Positions 1 to 8,564 of a stretch of DNA of 64,000 nt are shown piece by piece. Location of the stretch: positions 1 to 64,000 of the forward strand of contig VEXD01000002.1 in NCBI GenBank assembly GCA_009391235.1, given 5' to 3'. The stretch is from SAR202 cluster bacterium AC-409-J13_OGT_754m (lineage in GTDB: Bacteria > Chloroflexota > Dehalococcoidia > Lucifugimonadales > GCA-2712585). The number at the start of each line of letters is the position of its first letter. Position 1 is the stretch's first letter. The position numbers and the translations under genes are program-made. The notes under the pieces were generated by a model that ran no database searches, had not been told where the DNA came from, and saw only the letters and a list, made by a program, of their open reading frames with translations.

Positions 1-349
1 CTAGGTCAATTCCACACGGTCTGGATTGAAGCGGTTAAAACTATTGATTCAAGTGGTAAAAAGTTTCACAAAACCTAAACTTTTCACAATTTTGCATCAT
101 GGAAAATTAATAATCAATATATCGTCTTACGCGAGGCGACGAAAATATAGTTCCACGGTCTTTCAGGTTTTTGCCCTTCAAATAAGGAGGTCTACTTATA
201 TTCCAGTATACATATGGTGCCAATAGGGATAATTATTACCAATTATTAGTGGCTTACGTTTATAATATAAAAGCACAATATGAAAAGAATATTGGTTTTA
301 GCCAAACCTTTTCATTGGTAAGGGCTGAGTACTTAAGGAGGACCCCTAA
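1..349. other. Intergenic leader before yajQ
   Basis: No convincing gene is visible. The 66-codon ORF at 26-226 has no clear ribosome site and a low-complexity, basic composition, so I do not call it. A TATAAT hexamer near 261-266 could be a -10 element for yajQ, but I see no good -35 partner. A strong Shine-Dalgarno AAGGAGGA sits about ten bases before the yajQ ATG. Confidence 0.4.
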
Positions 350-835
350 ATGCCGTCCTTTGATGTCGTATCGAAGACAAATATTGACGAAGTCGATAAT
401 GCTGTTAATGGCATAATGCGTGAAGTTAGGCAACGCTTCGACCTTAAAGGCACTATGTGCTCCATAGAGCGTTCCACCAACATTCTTACTATTACTGCTG
501 ACAACCCCTTCTTTCTTCAGCAGATGCACGATCTCTTGTACAAATATTGCGATAGACGTGGAGTCGATAGCAGATTTTTGGATTTCAAATCTCCTCAAGA
601 CGCCACGAAAGGCAGTTTGCGTCAGGAGGTATCAATTCTCCAGGGCATTGATCAACCACTAGGCAAGCAAATCATCAAGATGATCAAAGGCACTAAGCTT
701 AAGGTTCAAGTAGCCATTCAGGGAGAGGAGCTGCGTATAAAGGGGAAAAACCGCGATGATCTGCAGGATGCCATTAAGTCAATTAAAGAAATGGAAATCA
801 CACTGCCGCTTCAATACATTAACTTCAGGGACTGA
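350..835 (+). CDS. yajQ: YajQ family nucleotide-binding protein
   Basis: This is a 161-residue protein of the YajQ/UPF0234 family, whose members bind nucleotides and, in some bacteria, cyclic di-GMP. The family's opening PSFDVVSK and the later segments NAVNG, DLKG and LPLQYINFRD are all visible, and the length is normal, so the protein is complete. It is cytoplasmic, with two ferredoxin-like halves in solved relatives. The ATG is fixed by an AAGGAGGA ribosome site. It appears monocistronic, followed by 350 bases with no protein gene. Identity is secure from sequence; the ligand and role in this organism are unknown. Confidence 0.93.
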   Translation: MPSFDVVSKTNIDEVDNAVNGIMREVRQRFDLKGTMCSIERSTNILTITADNPFFLQQMHDLLYKYCDRRGVDSRFLDFKSPQDATKGSLRQEVSILQGIDQPLGKQIIKMIKGTKLKVQVAIQGEELRIKGKNRDDLQDAIKSIKEMEITLPLQYINFRD

Positions 836-1015
836 AACTGTTACCTTCTAAAGGATAGTGAAAGCCTGTCTGATAAGTTCCAAGGAATCATGAATAGGAT
901 ATTTGGTAATGGAATTGGGAACCAATCCTTCTGTTTTAGGGTGGGGTAGGCGTGAAAGGTGGGGCATATAATAAGCACTTAGTAGGTGGAGACCCCCTAT
1001 ATTATATATAGTGTA

Positions 1016-1160
1016 TAGTGGCTCGCGATTTGCACCAGGTTCTGGTATTTTTGCATCCACTGACAAGTTATAATGGGCAAATAGGGTTCCCTAGGATTAG
1101 GGAGAACAATCTAGGCCTGCTATCAGGGGGGTCAGGGTTAGAATCCCCTCAGAGCCACTA
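1016..1160 (+). ncRNA. Candidate structured RNA or 5' leader element
   Basis: A perfect 9-bp closing helix (TAGTGGCTC at 1016-1024 with GAGCCACTA at 1152-1160) encloses about 127 nt. Inside are a 5-bp hairpin ACCAG/CTGGT (1034-1046), an imperfect hairpin GTTCCCTA/TAGGGAGAAC (1085-1106), a 4-bp hairpin CCTG/CAGG (1116-1127) and GGGG/CCCC pairing near 1128-1148. It ends 25 nt before the start of the transporter gene, so it could be a riboswitch-like leader or a free small RNA. It does not match SRP, 6S, tmRNA, RNase P or common riboswitches as I know them. Part of it (GGGTTAGAATCCCCTC) equals the T-arm of the tRNA-Gly remnants near 58.6 and 60.2 kb. Structure is seen; function is unknown. The other bases between 836 and 1185 show nothing else. 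Confidence 0.45.
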
Positions 1161-1185
1161 CTAAATTCAGAAATAGGTATACCTA

Positions 1186-2436
1186 TTGACTAATAGTAAC
1201 TTTCCCAATGGCCGGAAAGCTATCATTTCTTGGGCCTTATATGATCTAGCAAACACAATCTTTTTTCTGAATATTGTGTCCATTCATTTCGGCCTATGGG
1301 TAGTCAATCATATGGGTGGGAATGACTCTATTTACGGGTATGCCAATGTAGCTTCAATGTTACTAGTTGTTGTTACGGCACCAATGCTAGGAACCATGTC
1401 TGATCGCTCTGGTCGGAGGATTCCTTTTTTGGTGACGACGACTTGTTGTTGTGTTTTCCTGACGATGTTGTTAGGTGTTGGCGGACTTTTCCTATCGTTG
1501 GTTATATTTGTAGGTGCTAACTACATGTTTCAGTCAGGCCTCATATTTTATGACTCTCTGCTACCAACAGTGGCGCCAGAAAAGGATTGGGGGAAGATCG
1601 GAAGCTTTGGTGTAGGCGTGGGATACATTGGTTCCTTGATAGGAGCTACCACGGGAATCTTACTACTAGATTCTATCGGCTACACTGGTATGTTTAAGGT
1701 TACTGCTCTTCTGTTCCTAGTTTTTTCGATTCCATGTTTTATTTTCATAAAGGAACACGGATCGCAGAATTTAGAGTTTAGAATAAGACTCATAGGGGGT
1801 TCTATTACTCAGTTGATCAAAACAATGGCAAGGACAAGAGAATATCCGGGATTATCCCGTTTTTTGTTAGGTAGGCTATTCTATGCTGATGCAGTGAATA
1901 CTTTGATCATATTTATTGGCATATACGTTACCAACGAGCTCGGTTTGACAGATGCAGAGCTCCAGCTTGTTTTATTGCTAGCCATTGTTTCATCCATTAT
2001 TGGAGCATTCATTTGGGGTTTCATAGTTGATTCAATAGGTCCTAAAAGGACGCTTAATCTAGTTTTATACCTATGGGTCATTGTTCTTGGAGGGCTTGCT
2101 TTCGTCCCTCTTTTAGGTCTCGACAGTGCCATCCTGTGGGTCAGTGCTTTTTTGGCTGGTATTGCGATGAGTGGCACATGGTGTGCTGACCGTCCTTACC
2201 TGTTGCGCCTAGTACCACCAGGACACGTCGGTGAATTCTTTGGTGTTTATAGCATAGTAGGCCGCTTTGCAAGTATCATCGGCCCTCTTGTATGGGTTAT
2301 GGTTGCTGATACGCTAGGGCTTGGTCGGCCAATTGCAGTGTTGACATTGACTATTTCTATAATGATCTCTTATGTAATTCTTCAGGGCGTCGACGATAAA
2401 CCACGCCTATTAACCTTGAATGCATCAAAGACTTAG
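1186..2436 (+). CDS. MFS transporter, UMF1/Atg22-like
   Basis: This 416-residue polytopic membrane protein belongs to the major facilitator superfamily. The N-terminal SWALYDLANT resembles the signature of the UMF1 (Atg22-like) branch, and the loop GTMSDRSGRR between helices 2 and 3 is the classical MFS motif. About twelve hydrophobic segments are seen. The start is TTG at 1186, chosen because the frame has no upstream ATG and the protein begins correctly just before the SWALYD motif; AATAGG lies about nine bases upstream. The substrate cannot be read from sequence. The structured RNA candidate directly upstream may regulate it. No partner gene is on the same strand nearby. Confidence 0.8.
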   Translation: MTNSNFPNGRKAIISWALYDLANTIFFLNIVSIHFGLWVVNHMGGNDSIYGYANVASMLLVVVTAPMLGTMSDRSGRRIPFLVTTTCCCVFLTMLLGVGGLFLSLVIFVGANYMFQSGLIFYDSLLPTVAPEKDWGKIGSFGVGVGYIGSLIGATTGILLLDSIGYTGMFKVTALLFLVFSIPCFIFIKEHGSQNLEFRIRLIGGSITQLIKTMARTREYPGLSRFLLGRLFYADAVNTLIIFIGIYVTNELGLTDAELQLVLLLAIVSSIIGAFIWGFIVDSIGPKRTLNLVLYLWVIVLGGLAFVPLLGLDSAILWVSAFLAGIAMSGTWCADRPYLLRLVPPGHVGEFFGVYSIVGRFASIIGPLVWVMVADTLGLGRPIAVLTLTISIMISYVILQGVDDKPRLLTLNASKT

Positions 2437-2524
2437 TAATATAGGTCATCCCAGCTATTACTCCCATCCCTGTCATATCTACTACTCTCTGCATTTGCGT
2501 GGGATTTGCACCATGGTTTCAGGT

Positions 2525-2683
2525 TCAGGGGTACATAAAAAAAATGGCAACAAAGGATAGAATAATTACAACAAGAACAAACAGGAGAAAGCCGAACACG
2601 ATAAAACCACCGCACCCCATCACCATTATACCGCTGATATTATCTAATCTATCTAAGCTTCTTTCTAGGATATCTTTACCCAT
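2525..2683 (-). CDS. Small single-pass membrane protein (52 aa)
   Basis: This gene is too short for the ORF track. It reads MGKDILERSLDRLDNISGI, a charged N-terminus, followed by a continuous hydrophobic stretch from about residue 19 to 50 ending MYP. That is a typical small one-helix (possibly two-helix) membrane protein. The ATG is preceded by AGTAGG, a modest ribosome site. It occupies the 364-base gap between two plus-strand genes and runs against them. Codon use looks coding, and the plus-strand ORF in the same place is basic and unconvincing. I do not recognise a family. Confidence 0.5.
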   Translation of the reverse strand: MGKDILERSLDRLDNISGIMVMGCGGFIVFGFLLFVLVVIILSFVAIFFMYP

Positions 2684-2800
2684 GCCTACTTATACACCGA
2701 TATTAATTTTGAGCCAATAGGCATAAATAGTACCAATCATTGACGGTTATACACCATTGCGATACCGTATCTCAATATCTGAGAACTAGGGGGTATTGAT

Positions 2801-5800
2801 ATGGCTTCTAAATCTTTAGTCAATAATGCGGGCGTTGACCCTAAATTACTGCAATCCCTCCAATGGCGTTCGATAGGGCCATTTCGGGGTGCACGAGTTG
2901 GAGCTGTAACGGGTGACCCTATTAATTCTCAGGTGTTTTACTTCGGAGCGTCGGGTGGCGGGGTTTGGAAATCGGTGGATGCTGGCACATATTGGGAGAA
3001 TGTTTCAGACGGATTTTTTTCTACGGCAGCTGTTGGAGCAATTGCGGTAGCTGATTCCGACCCTAACGTTATTTATGCAGGTACGGGTGATGGATGCTTT
3101 CAGAGTGGTGAGTCACATGGTGATGGTGTTTATAAATCCACGGATGCTGGGAAAACCTGGACAAATATCGGACTAAGTGATACTAGGCATATAGCAAAAA
3201 TACGAATCCATCCTCAAAATCCAGACATAGCTTATGTGGCTGCCCTTGGTCATACTTGGGGAGATAATGTAGAACGTGGCGTATTTAGAACTGTGGACGG
3301 GGGGGGAACTTGGGAACATGTTTTGTTCAAGAGCGATAAAGCTGGAGCTGTTGATATTTCTATGGATAGTACTAATCCCAGGATTCTCTACGCGTCTATA
3401 TATGAACTTTTAGGTTCTCCCTGGACGCATAAAAGTGGTGGACCGGATAGTGGTTTACATAAAAGTGTAGATGGGGGAGATACTTGGATCGATATAAGCA
3501 ATAACCCTGGATTACCTACAGGTGTCAAAGGGAAAATCGGCGTGGCTGTATCACCGGCTAAACCAGATAGAGTATGGGCGTTAATTGAGGCCGAAGACGG
3601 GGGGCTTTTCCGTTCGGATAATGGTGGAGAATCTTGGGATAAATTGACGGGTCAAACTAATCTTTGGTGGAGGGCTTGGTACTACATACATCTGTTTGCA
3701 CATCCTACAGATCCTGAGACCTGTTATGTTCTTTCTGTTGAATTTTTTAAGTCTTCTGATGGAGGACGTTCTTTTGTAAGTTTCCCTATGCCTCATGGGG
3801 ACAATCACGATCTCTGGATCGATCCGCGTAATCCGGACCGTATGATTGAGGGTAATGATGGAGGGGCGACGGTTAGTCTAAATGGTGGTGGGACATGGTC
3901 TTCTATTTATAACCAACCCACTTCTGCCTTTTTTCATCTGACTACTGATGAACAATTTCCTTATAGAGTTTATGGTACTCAAATGGATAATACGGCTATA
4001 TCTGTCCCTAGCATGACCAATGATCATGCTATTCCTTGGACAACCTGTTACCCAGTTGGTAGCTCTGAGAGTGGTCATATTGCTGTTAGACCAGATGATC
4101 CCAATATAGTTTATGCAGGTGCAATAGGGAGTTCACCTGGAGGTGGAGGCAACCTACTCAGATATGATCACCATACCGGACAAACTCGTATCATTACTGT
4201 TTGGCCTGAGGATCAAGGTATTACAGCTGGGAAGGATATGAAGTACAGATTCCAATTTCACTTTCCTACCCTTTTATCTCCGCATGACCCAAATACGTTG
4301 TTAGTGGCGGCTAATATAGTTTTCAAGTCATGCGATGAGGGAACTAGTTGGGAGGCCATAAGCCCAGATTTGACCAGGAATGATATTTCAAAGATGTCTG
4401 AACCAGCGGGCGGGCCGATAGCGACTCAGGTTGTAGTGCCATTTAATATGGGTAGTATTGTTGCACTAGCAGAATCAAAGATTAAGCAGGGTCTAATTTG
4501 GGCAGGTTCTGATGATGGATTGGTTCATGTCACTAGAGACGGTGGTAATACCTGGACCAATGTAACTCCTAAGGATTTGCCTGACTGGACAATGATACAT
4601 ACTGTAGAACCCTCGCCTCATGATGAAGCAGTAGCCTATTTTGCTGGTACTAGGTGGAAGTTGGATGATACTAAGCCTTACCTTTATAAGACTACTGATT
4701 ATGGTGAAACATGGAGTTTGATTACTAATGGTATTCCATCGCATGAATTCACAAGAGTAATACGAGAGGATCCTGCAAGGCAAGGCCTACTTTATGCGGG
4801 CACTGAATTGGGAATACATGTGTCATTTGATGATGGTAATAACTGGCAATCTTTACAGCTTAATTTACCGGTGTCTCCTGTCCATGATTTTGTAATTAAG
4901 AATAATGATCTTGTGGTAGCAACTCATGGTAGAGCTTTTTGGATCTTAGATGATTTAACTCCTCTTCATCAAATAGATGCAAATACAGCTAATTCGAGTG
5001 TTCATCTTTTCAAACCGCGAGTTTCTTACCGTACAGCGCCTGCTTTAGGGTTTTCATTTCCAGTAGGTCCGGGAAGAAATTATCAGTTCGTTCGTGGGTG
5101 GACTGCTGCATTCTTTAACACACGTAATTCTAACGGAGATATACAAAGAAGATTCATAGATGCTGGGGAAAATCCTCCCAGTGGTGTGGTAGTTCACTAT
5201 TATCTAAACGAAAAAGTTGACGGTGAAATAAAACTGACTTTTTCAGATGTTAACGAGAACATTCTAAAAACTTTTTCTTCTGGCGACAGTGAAAGTCCTA
5301 TAGTTGGCACAAAGGCCGGAAATAATCGTTTTGTTTGGGATATGAGATGTTCTGATACAAGTCCTCTAGTCGGTAGCAACGGTATCACTGGCCCTGTGGT
5401 TCCACCAGGGGTTTACAATATTAGCTTGACCGTAGATAGCAATACTTTTTCCGAATCATTTGAAATTCGGAAAGATCCAAGGGTTGCTGCCTCGCAAAAG
5501 GATTTAGAATCTCAATTTAGTTTGCTGACAGCAATAAATGAAAAAATCTCTTCTGTAAATAATTCAGTCAACTCAATACGTAAAATAATACAACAAGTTG
5601 GGGAATGTGTAGAAAGGGCTGGGAATGATCCTAAATTTAAAGGGTTATTTGAGCCTGCTAAAGAATTAACAAGTGCATTGTCCTTAATTGAGGCTGAACT
5701 GGTTTCTTTGCCTGGGACTAGCCCCCAAAAACCACCCCCAACTAGACTTGCTTCTAAGCTTACGTCTCTTATAAGTGTTGTTTCTAGTTCAGATTGGGTC

Positions 5801-5956
5801 CCAACTAATCAATCCTATGAAGTATTTGAATCAATTCGTTTGAATGTAGAATCACTGATTCAGGATTTGCATACGGTAGTAGAAGAACAACTGCCCAAAT
5901 TTAGTGGTCTTGTCAAAGAATTGGGGTTGGCAGAAGTTGTCACTGGTAAAAGCTAA
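2801..5956 (+). CDS. BNR-repeat/VPS10-like beta-propeller protein
   Basis: This is a 1051-residue protein of the sortilin/VPS10-like glycosidase group found in many environmental bacteria. The N-terminal two thirds carry many Asp-box (BNR) units of the form S.DGG.TW, for example KSTDAGKTW, RSDNGGESW and VTRDGGNTW, which build one or more beta-propellers. Around residue 770-880 follows a beta-sandwich-like region (GPVVPPGVYNISL), then a helical tail from about 900. Relatives usually have a signal peptide, but none is seen here: the protein begins MASKSLVNNAG and goes directly into WRSIGPFRGARVGAV. The start is ATG after a GGGGG-rich site. Secretion or substrate cannot be stated. A strong terminator follows. 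Confidence 0.8.
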   Translation: MASKSLVNNAGVDPKLLQSLQWRSIGPFRGARVGAVTGDPINSQVFYFGASGGGVWKSVDAGTYWENVSDGFFSTAAVGAIAVADSDPNVIYAGTGDGCFQSGESHGDGVYKSTDAGKTWTNIGLSDTRHIAKIRIHPQNPDIAYVAALGHTWGDNVERGVFRTVDGGGTWEHVLFKSDKAGAVDISMDSTNPRILYASIYELLGSPWTHKSGGPDSGLHKSVDGGDTWIDISNNPGLPTGVKGKIGVAVSPAKPDRVWALIEAEDGGLFRSDNGGESWDKLTGQTNLWWRAWYYIHLFAHPTDPETCYVLSVEFFKSSDGGRSFVSFPMPHGDNHDLWIDPRNPDRMIEGNDGGATVSLNGGGTWSSIYNQPTSAFFHLTTDEQFPYRVYGTQMDNTAISVPSMTNDHAIPWTTCYPVGSSESGHIAVRPDDPNIVYAGAIGSSPGGGGNLLRYDHHTGQTRIITVWPEDQGITAGKDMKYRFQFHFPTLLSPHDPNTLLVAANIVFKSCDEGTSWEAISPDLTRNDISKMSEPAGGPIATQVVVPFNMGSIVALAESKIKQGLIWAGSDDGLVHVTRDGGNTWTNVTPKDLPDWTMIHTVEPSPHDEAVAYFAGTRWKLDDTKPYLYKTTDYGETWSLITNGIPSHEFTRVIREDPARQGLLYAGTELGIHVSFDDGNNWQSLQLNLPVSPVHDFVIKNNDLVVATHGRAFWILDDLTPLHQIDANTANSSVHLFKPRVSYRTAPALGFSFPVGPGRNYQFVRGWTAAFFNTRNSNGDIQRRFIDAGENPPSGVVVHYYLNEKVDGEIKLTFSDVNENILKTFSSGDSESPIVGTKAGNNRFVWDMRCSDTSPLVGSNGITGPVVPPGVYNISLTVDSNTFSESFEIRKDPRVAASQKDLESQFSLLTAINEKISSVNNSVNSIRKIIQQVGECVERAGNDPKFKGLFEPAKELTSALSLIEAELVSLPGTSPQKPPPTRLASKLTSLISVVSSSDWVPTNQSYEVFESIRLNVESLIQDLHTVVEEQLPKFSGLVKELGLAEVVTGKS

Positions 5957-5983
5957 ATATATATGAACATTAAGAAAAATCGA

Positions 5984-6011
5984 GAGGCCCCGATAGTTAT
6001 ATCGGGGCCTC
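5984..6011. terminator. Bidirectional intrinsic terminator
   Basis: A perfect 12-bp inverted repeat (GAGGCCCCGATA, loop GTTA) lies between the convergent propeller gene and ftsZ. An A-rich run before it (AAGAAAAAT) gives a U-tract to minus-strand transcripts, so it best terminates ftsZ transcription and may also stop the plus-strand gene. Confidence 0.85.
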
Positions 6012-6110
6012 ACTCTGATTCCCGGTTGCCTACGGTATCTAATCTAGTTAAAAAACAAGTGCTTCAGGCTCCGAGAACAATATCATAATTTTGGAGGACA
6101 GATGATTAAA

Positions 6111-7253
6111 TCATCCGAAATATCCTCTGGTATTTGCAGTAGCATCTTTTCGTAGAAAGCTTGGGACATCTAGTTCGTCTCCTTCCACCGAGACACTATC
6201 CCTTAGCAGTCTTCTTAGTTCCTCCTGTCTATGAAGGAGATTTTCTTGTGCCATCGGGAATGAAGCCGCAACCAAGGTTATCTTGACTTCATCGTCCATC
6301 TTAGGATCTTTGACAGTGCCGAAGATGACGTTGGCTTCTGGATCGGCCAACTCATGTATTATTTCTGAGGCCTGTTCTATTTCCTTAAGACCAAGTGATG
6401 GCCCTCCTGTTATTACAAATAGTATCCGTTTTGCCCCCTCGATTGCAATATCTAAGAGAGGACTTTTCGTCGCCATTTTAGCTGCATCTACTGCTCTGGT
6501 TTCACCTTTACCTTTACCTATGGCCAACCAGGCTGGTCCAGCATTGTGCATGATGGTCTTCACGTCTGCGAAGTCAACGTTTATTTCACCTGGAATAGTA
6601 ACGACTTCCGCTACTGCCTGTATGCCTTGTTGCAATACTGAATCAGCTAATCGCAATGCATCATCCCATGTTTTCGAGTGATCGTTAGCAAAATCCATTT
6701 GCAATAAACGATCGTTTGGTATTGTGATCACTGTATCTACATTTTCTTGCAGTCTGGCTAAGCCGTCCTCTGCATTTTTACGACGTGTCGCAACTTCGAA
6801 CCCGAAGGGTTTGCTTACCACAGCTATGGTAAGAGCTCCTGACTCCTTTGCGATCTGAGCGATTACAGGAGCTGCACCAGTTCCTGTGCCGCCACCCATG
6901 CCTGCTGCTAAAAATACCATATCCGATCCTTGAACCATCTTCTCTAATTCCTCTCTACTTTCTTCAGCGGCTTGCCTTCCTATGTCAGGATTGCCACCAA
7001 CGCCAAGACCTCGTGAGATATTTTGGCCTATAGCCATTTTGTTTGGCACTTCTGATCGGGAAAGGTGTTGAGCATCCGTGTTGACGGCAAAGTACTCTAC
7101 GCCATTAGCCTTTTCCTTAAACATTCTTGCTACTGCGTTACTACCACCTCCCCCTACTCCTATTACCTTAATAATTGGATTTCCATAAGGTTTGGGCGGC
7201 TGAAATTTCTGTCCTTCAAAGTTTCCGAAAGTGTTCTGGTCTTGGGTATCCAT
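6111..7253 (-). CDS. ftsZ: Cell division protein FtsZ
   Basis: FtsZ is the tubulin-like GTPase that forms the cytokinetic ring. The 380-residue protein has the G-box GGGTGTGAAP (about residue 121), the N-terminal VGGGGSNAV, the RKNAEDGL segment and the T7-loop NVDFADVKTIM needed for GTP hydrolysis. The C-terminus keeps a short conserved-tail-like peptide (DVPSFLRKD). The start is ATG with an AAGGAGG site. It lies 36 bases downstream of ftsA in the order rsmH-ftsA-ftsZ, probably one operon ending at the 5984 terminator. Length and motifs are normal. No mur or pbp genes accompany it. Confidence 0.97.
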   Translation of the reverse strand: MDTQDQNTFGNFEGQKFQPPKPYGNPIIKVIGVGGGGSNAVARMFKEKANGVEYFAVNTDAQHLSRSEVPNKMAIGQNISRGLGVGGNPDIGRQAAEESREELEKMVQGSDMVFLAAGMGGGTGTGAAPVIAQIAKESGALTIAVVSKPFGFEVATRRKNAEDGLARLQENVDTVITIPNDRLLQMDFANDHSKTWDDALRLADSVLQQGIQAVAEVVTIPGEINVDFADVKTIMHNAGPAWLAIGKGKGETRAVDAAKMATKSPLLDIAIEGAKRILFVITGGPSLGLKEIEQASEIIHELADPEANVIFGTVKDPKMDDEVKITLVAASFPMAQENLLHRQEELRRLLRDSVSVEGDELDVPSFLRKDATANTRGYFG

Positions 7254-7289
7254 AGGTTCCTCCTTAAATTAACTTGTAGTGAATGCGAA

Positions 7290-8525
7290 CTAGTTGACCA
7301 TTATTACTTGCTTAATTCGTTCCAATAGCGGTTTTTGACTGAAGGATCTTTTATCCATTGGGGGCCTGACCCTTCTTTCACTGTGTTGTTTAATACCCCA
7401 TTGTAGTAGTCCCATTACCGTGGAATATGATGGTCTTTGGTGGTCGATGGAGATCTCTGGTATGTTACGTGGAGCACCGACTCTGACTGGGCAGCCCAGG
7501 GCTTCTGAAGCCAATTTTTGAAAACCTGGCATTTCAGATGTGCCACCAGTAAATACGATTCCGCCTGCGGGTATTCTATGTAATCCGGCTTGCTGAGTTT
7601 TTACCACAATGAGACCAAATGTTTCTCGCAGACGATCGACCATTGGGGCACAAAGAGCGGTTCTATTTATTAGACGACGTTGTCTACCTTGGAAACTGGG
7701 CAGCAAAACTTCTGCTTCCCGGTCTATAGCCTCTGGCTTAGCATGTCCCCATTTGATTTTCAGTTCCTCTGCAAAGTAGTAGGGCATTCCCAAGGCAACG
7801 GAAAGGTCACGGGTTAATTGGTTCCCCCCCACTGGGATAGATGCTCCGTACCACACTGTTCCATTTTTGAAAATAGCGACATCGGTGGAACCTGCTCCCA
7901 TATCTACCAATACTACACCTAACTCCTTTTCGCTTTCAGTTAATACTGCTTCTCCAGAAGCTAGACCACCCATGACTAGACTACGAACCTCGACATTGGA
8001 GTTCTGAATTACCTTAGTCGTTTCATTAACATTATCGTGGTCCCCAAAAACTGCTAGTGATTCGACTTGCAATCGTCCGGCATGAATACCGACGGGATTA
8101 CGCATGGATCGATACCCATCTACTACATAGTTGATAGGTATCACGTGAATTACTTCTTTCCCGAATGGTACTTCAGGATATGACATGTCAGTTAGTGTGC
8201 GAACGTCCTCTAGTGAAACTTGGCCATTTTGATCTGATGGGTGCAAGAGAGCGTTAGTATTAGTACAGGTAATATGGTTACCGGAGATGCTCACATAAGC
8301 CCAAGGAACTCTACTGCCTAGGGAACTGTGAGCCTCTTCTATTGAGGCTTCTATGGCTTCTTGAGCTTCATCAACATTTATGATTTGGCCTTTTTTAACT
8401 CCTTGAGAGGGGGCCAATCCATGTCCAACAATCTTTAGTTGTCCCTCTGGTCCTACTCGTGCAACCACGGTACAAACTTTGCTGGTTCCTATGTCTATCG
8501 CTGTGTAATAGATATCGTTAAGCAT
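7290..8525 (-). CDS. ftsA: Cell division protein FtsA
   Basis: FtsA is the actin-like ATPase that tethers FtsZ to the membrane. The protein begins LNDIYYTAIDIGTSKVCTVVARV, the phosphate-1 motif of the actin fold, and contains VVLVDMGAGSTDVAIF (phosphate 2) and GGIVFTGGTSEMPG (adenosine motif). The C-terminus ends in a basic, amphipathic segment (QKPLLERIKQVIM) that fits the membrane-targeting helix. I place the start at the ATG at 8525, because a GGAGGAAAGG ribosome site lies between it and the upstream ATG that the ORF track uses. It sits between rsmH and ftsZ in the same direction. Confidence 0.95.
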   Translation of the reverse strand: MLNDIYYTAIDIGTSKVCTVVARVGPEGQLKIVGHGLAPSQGVKKGQIINVDEAQEAIEASIEEAHSSLGSRVPWAYVSISGNHITCTNTNALLHPSDQNGQVSLEDVRTLTDMSYPEVPFGKEVIHVIPINYVVDGYRSMRNPVGIHAGRLQVESLAVFGDHDNVNETTKVIQNSNVEVRSLVMGGLASGEAVLTESEKELGVVLVDMGAGSTDVAIFKNGTVWYGASIPVGGNQLTRDLSVALGMPYYFAEELKIKWGHAKPEAIDREAEVLLPSFQGRQRRLINRTALCAPMVDRLRETFGLIVVKTQQAGLHRIPAGGIVFTGGTSEMPGFQKLASEALGCPVRVGAPRNIPEISIDHQRPSYSTVMGLLQWGIKQHSERRVRPPMDKRSFSQKPLLERIKQVIMVN

Positions 8526-8564
8526 AATTATTTTCCTTTCCTCCATGCGTTATGACTACTTTTA

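Noticed and set aside
26-226. 66-codon plus-strand ORF at the window start
   Set aside because: No ribosome site, no recognisable pattern, composition like translated AT-rich spacer.
848-1066. 72-codon minus-strand ORF
   Set aside because: Overlaps the structured RNA, no ribosome site, no family.
1016-1160. tRNA, tmRNA, SRP or 6S RNA identity for the structured RNA
   Set aside because: Although it has a 7-9-bp closing stem and a T-arm-like segment, there is no D arm or anticodon arm, no SRP GGAAG-type loop and no tmRNA tag frame; left as unassigned.
6283-6681. Long plus-strand ORFs over ftsZ, trkH, livHM and livK (for example 6283-6681, 54506-54928, 55460-55996)
   Set aside because: They are antisense shadows of well-recognised genes.
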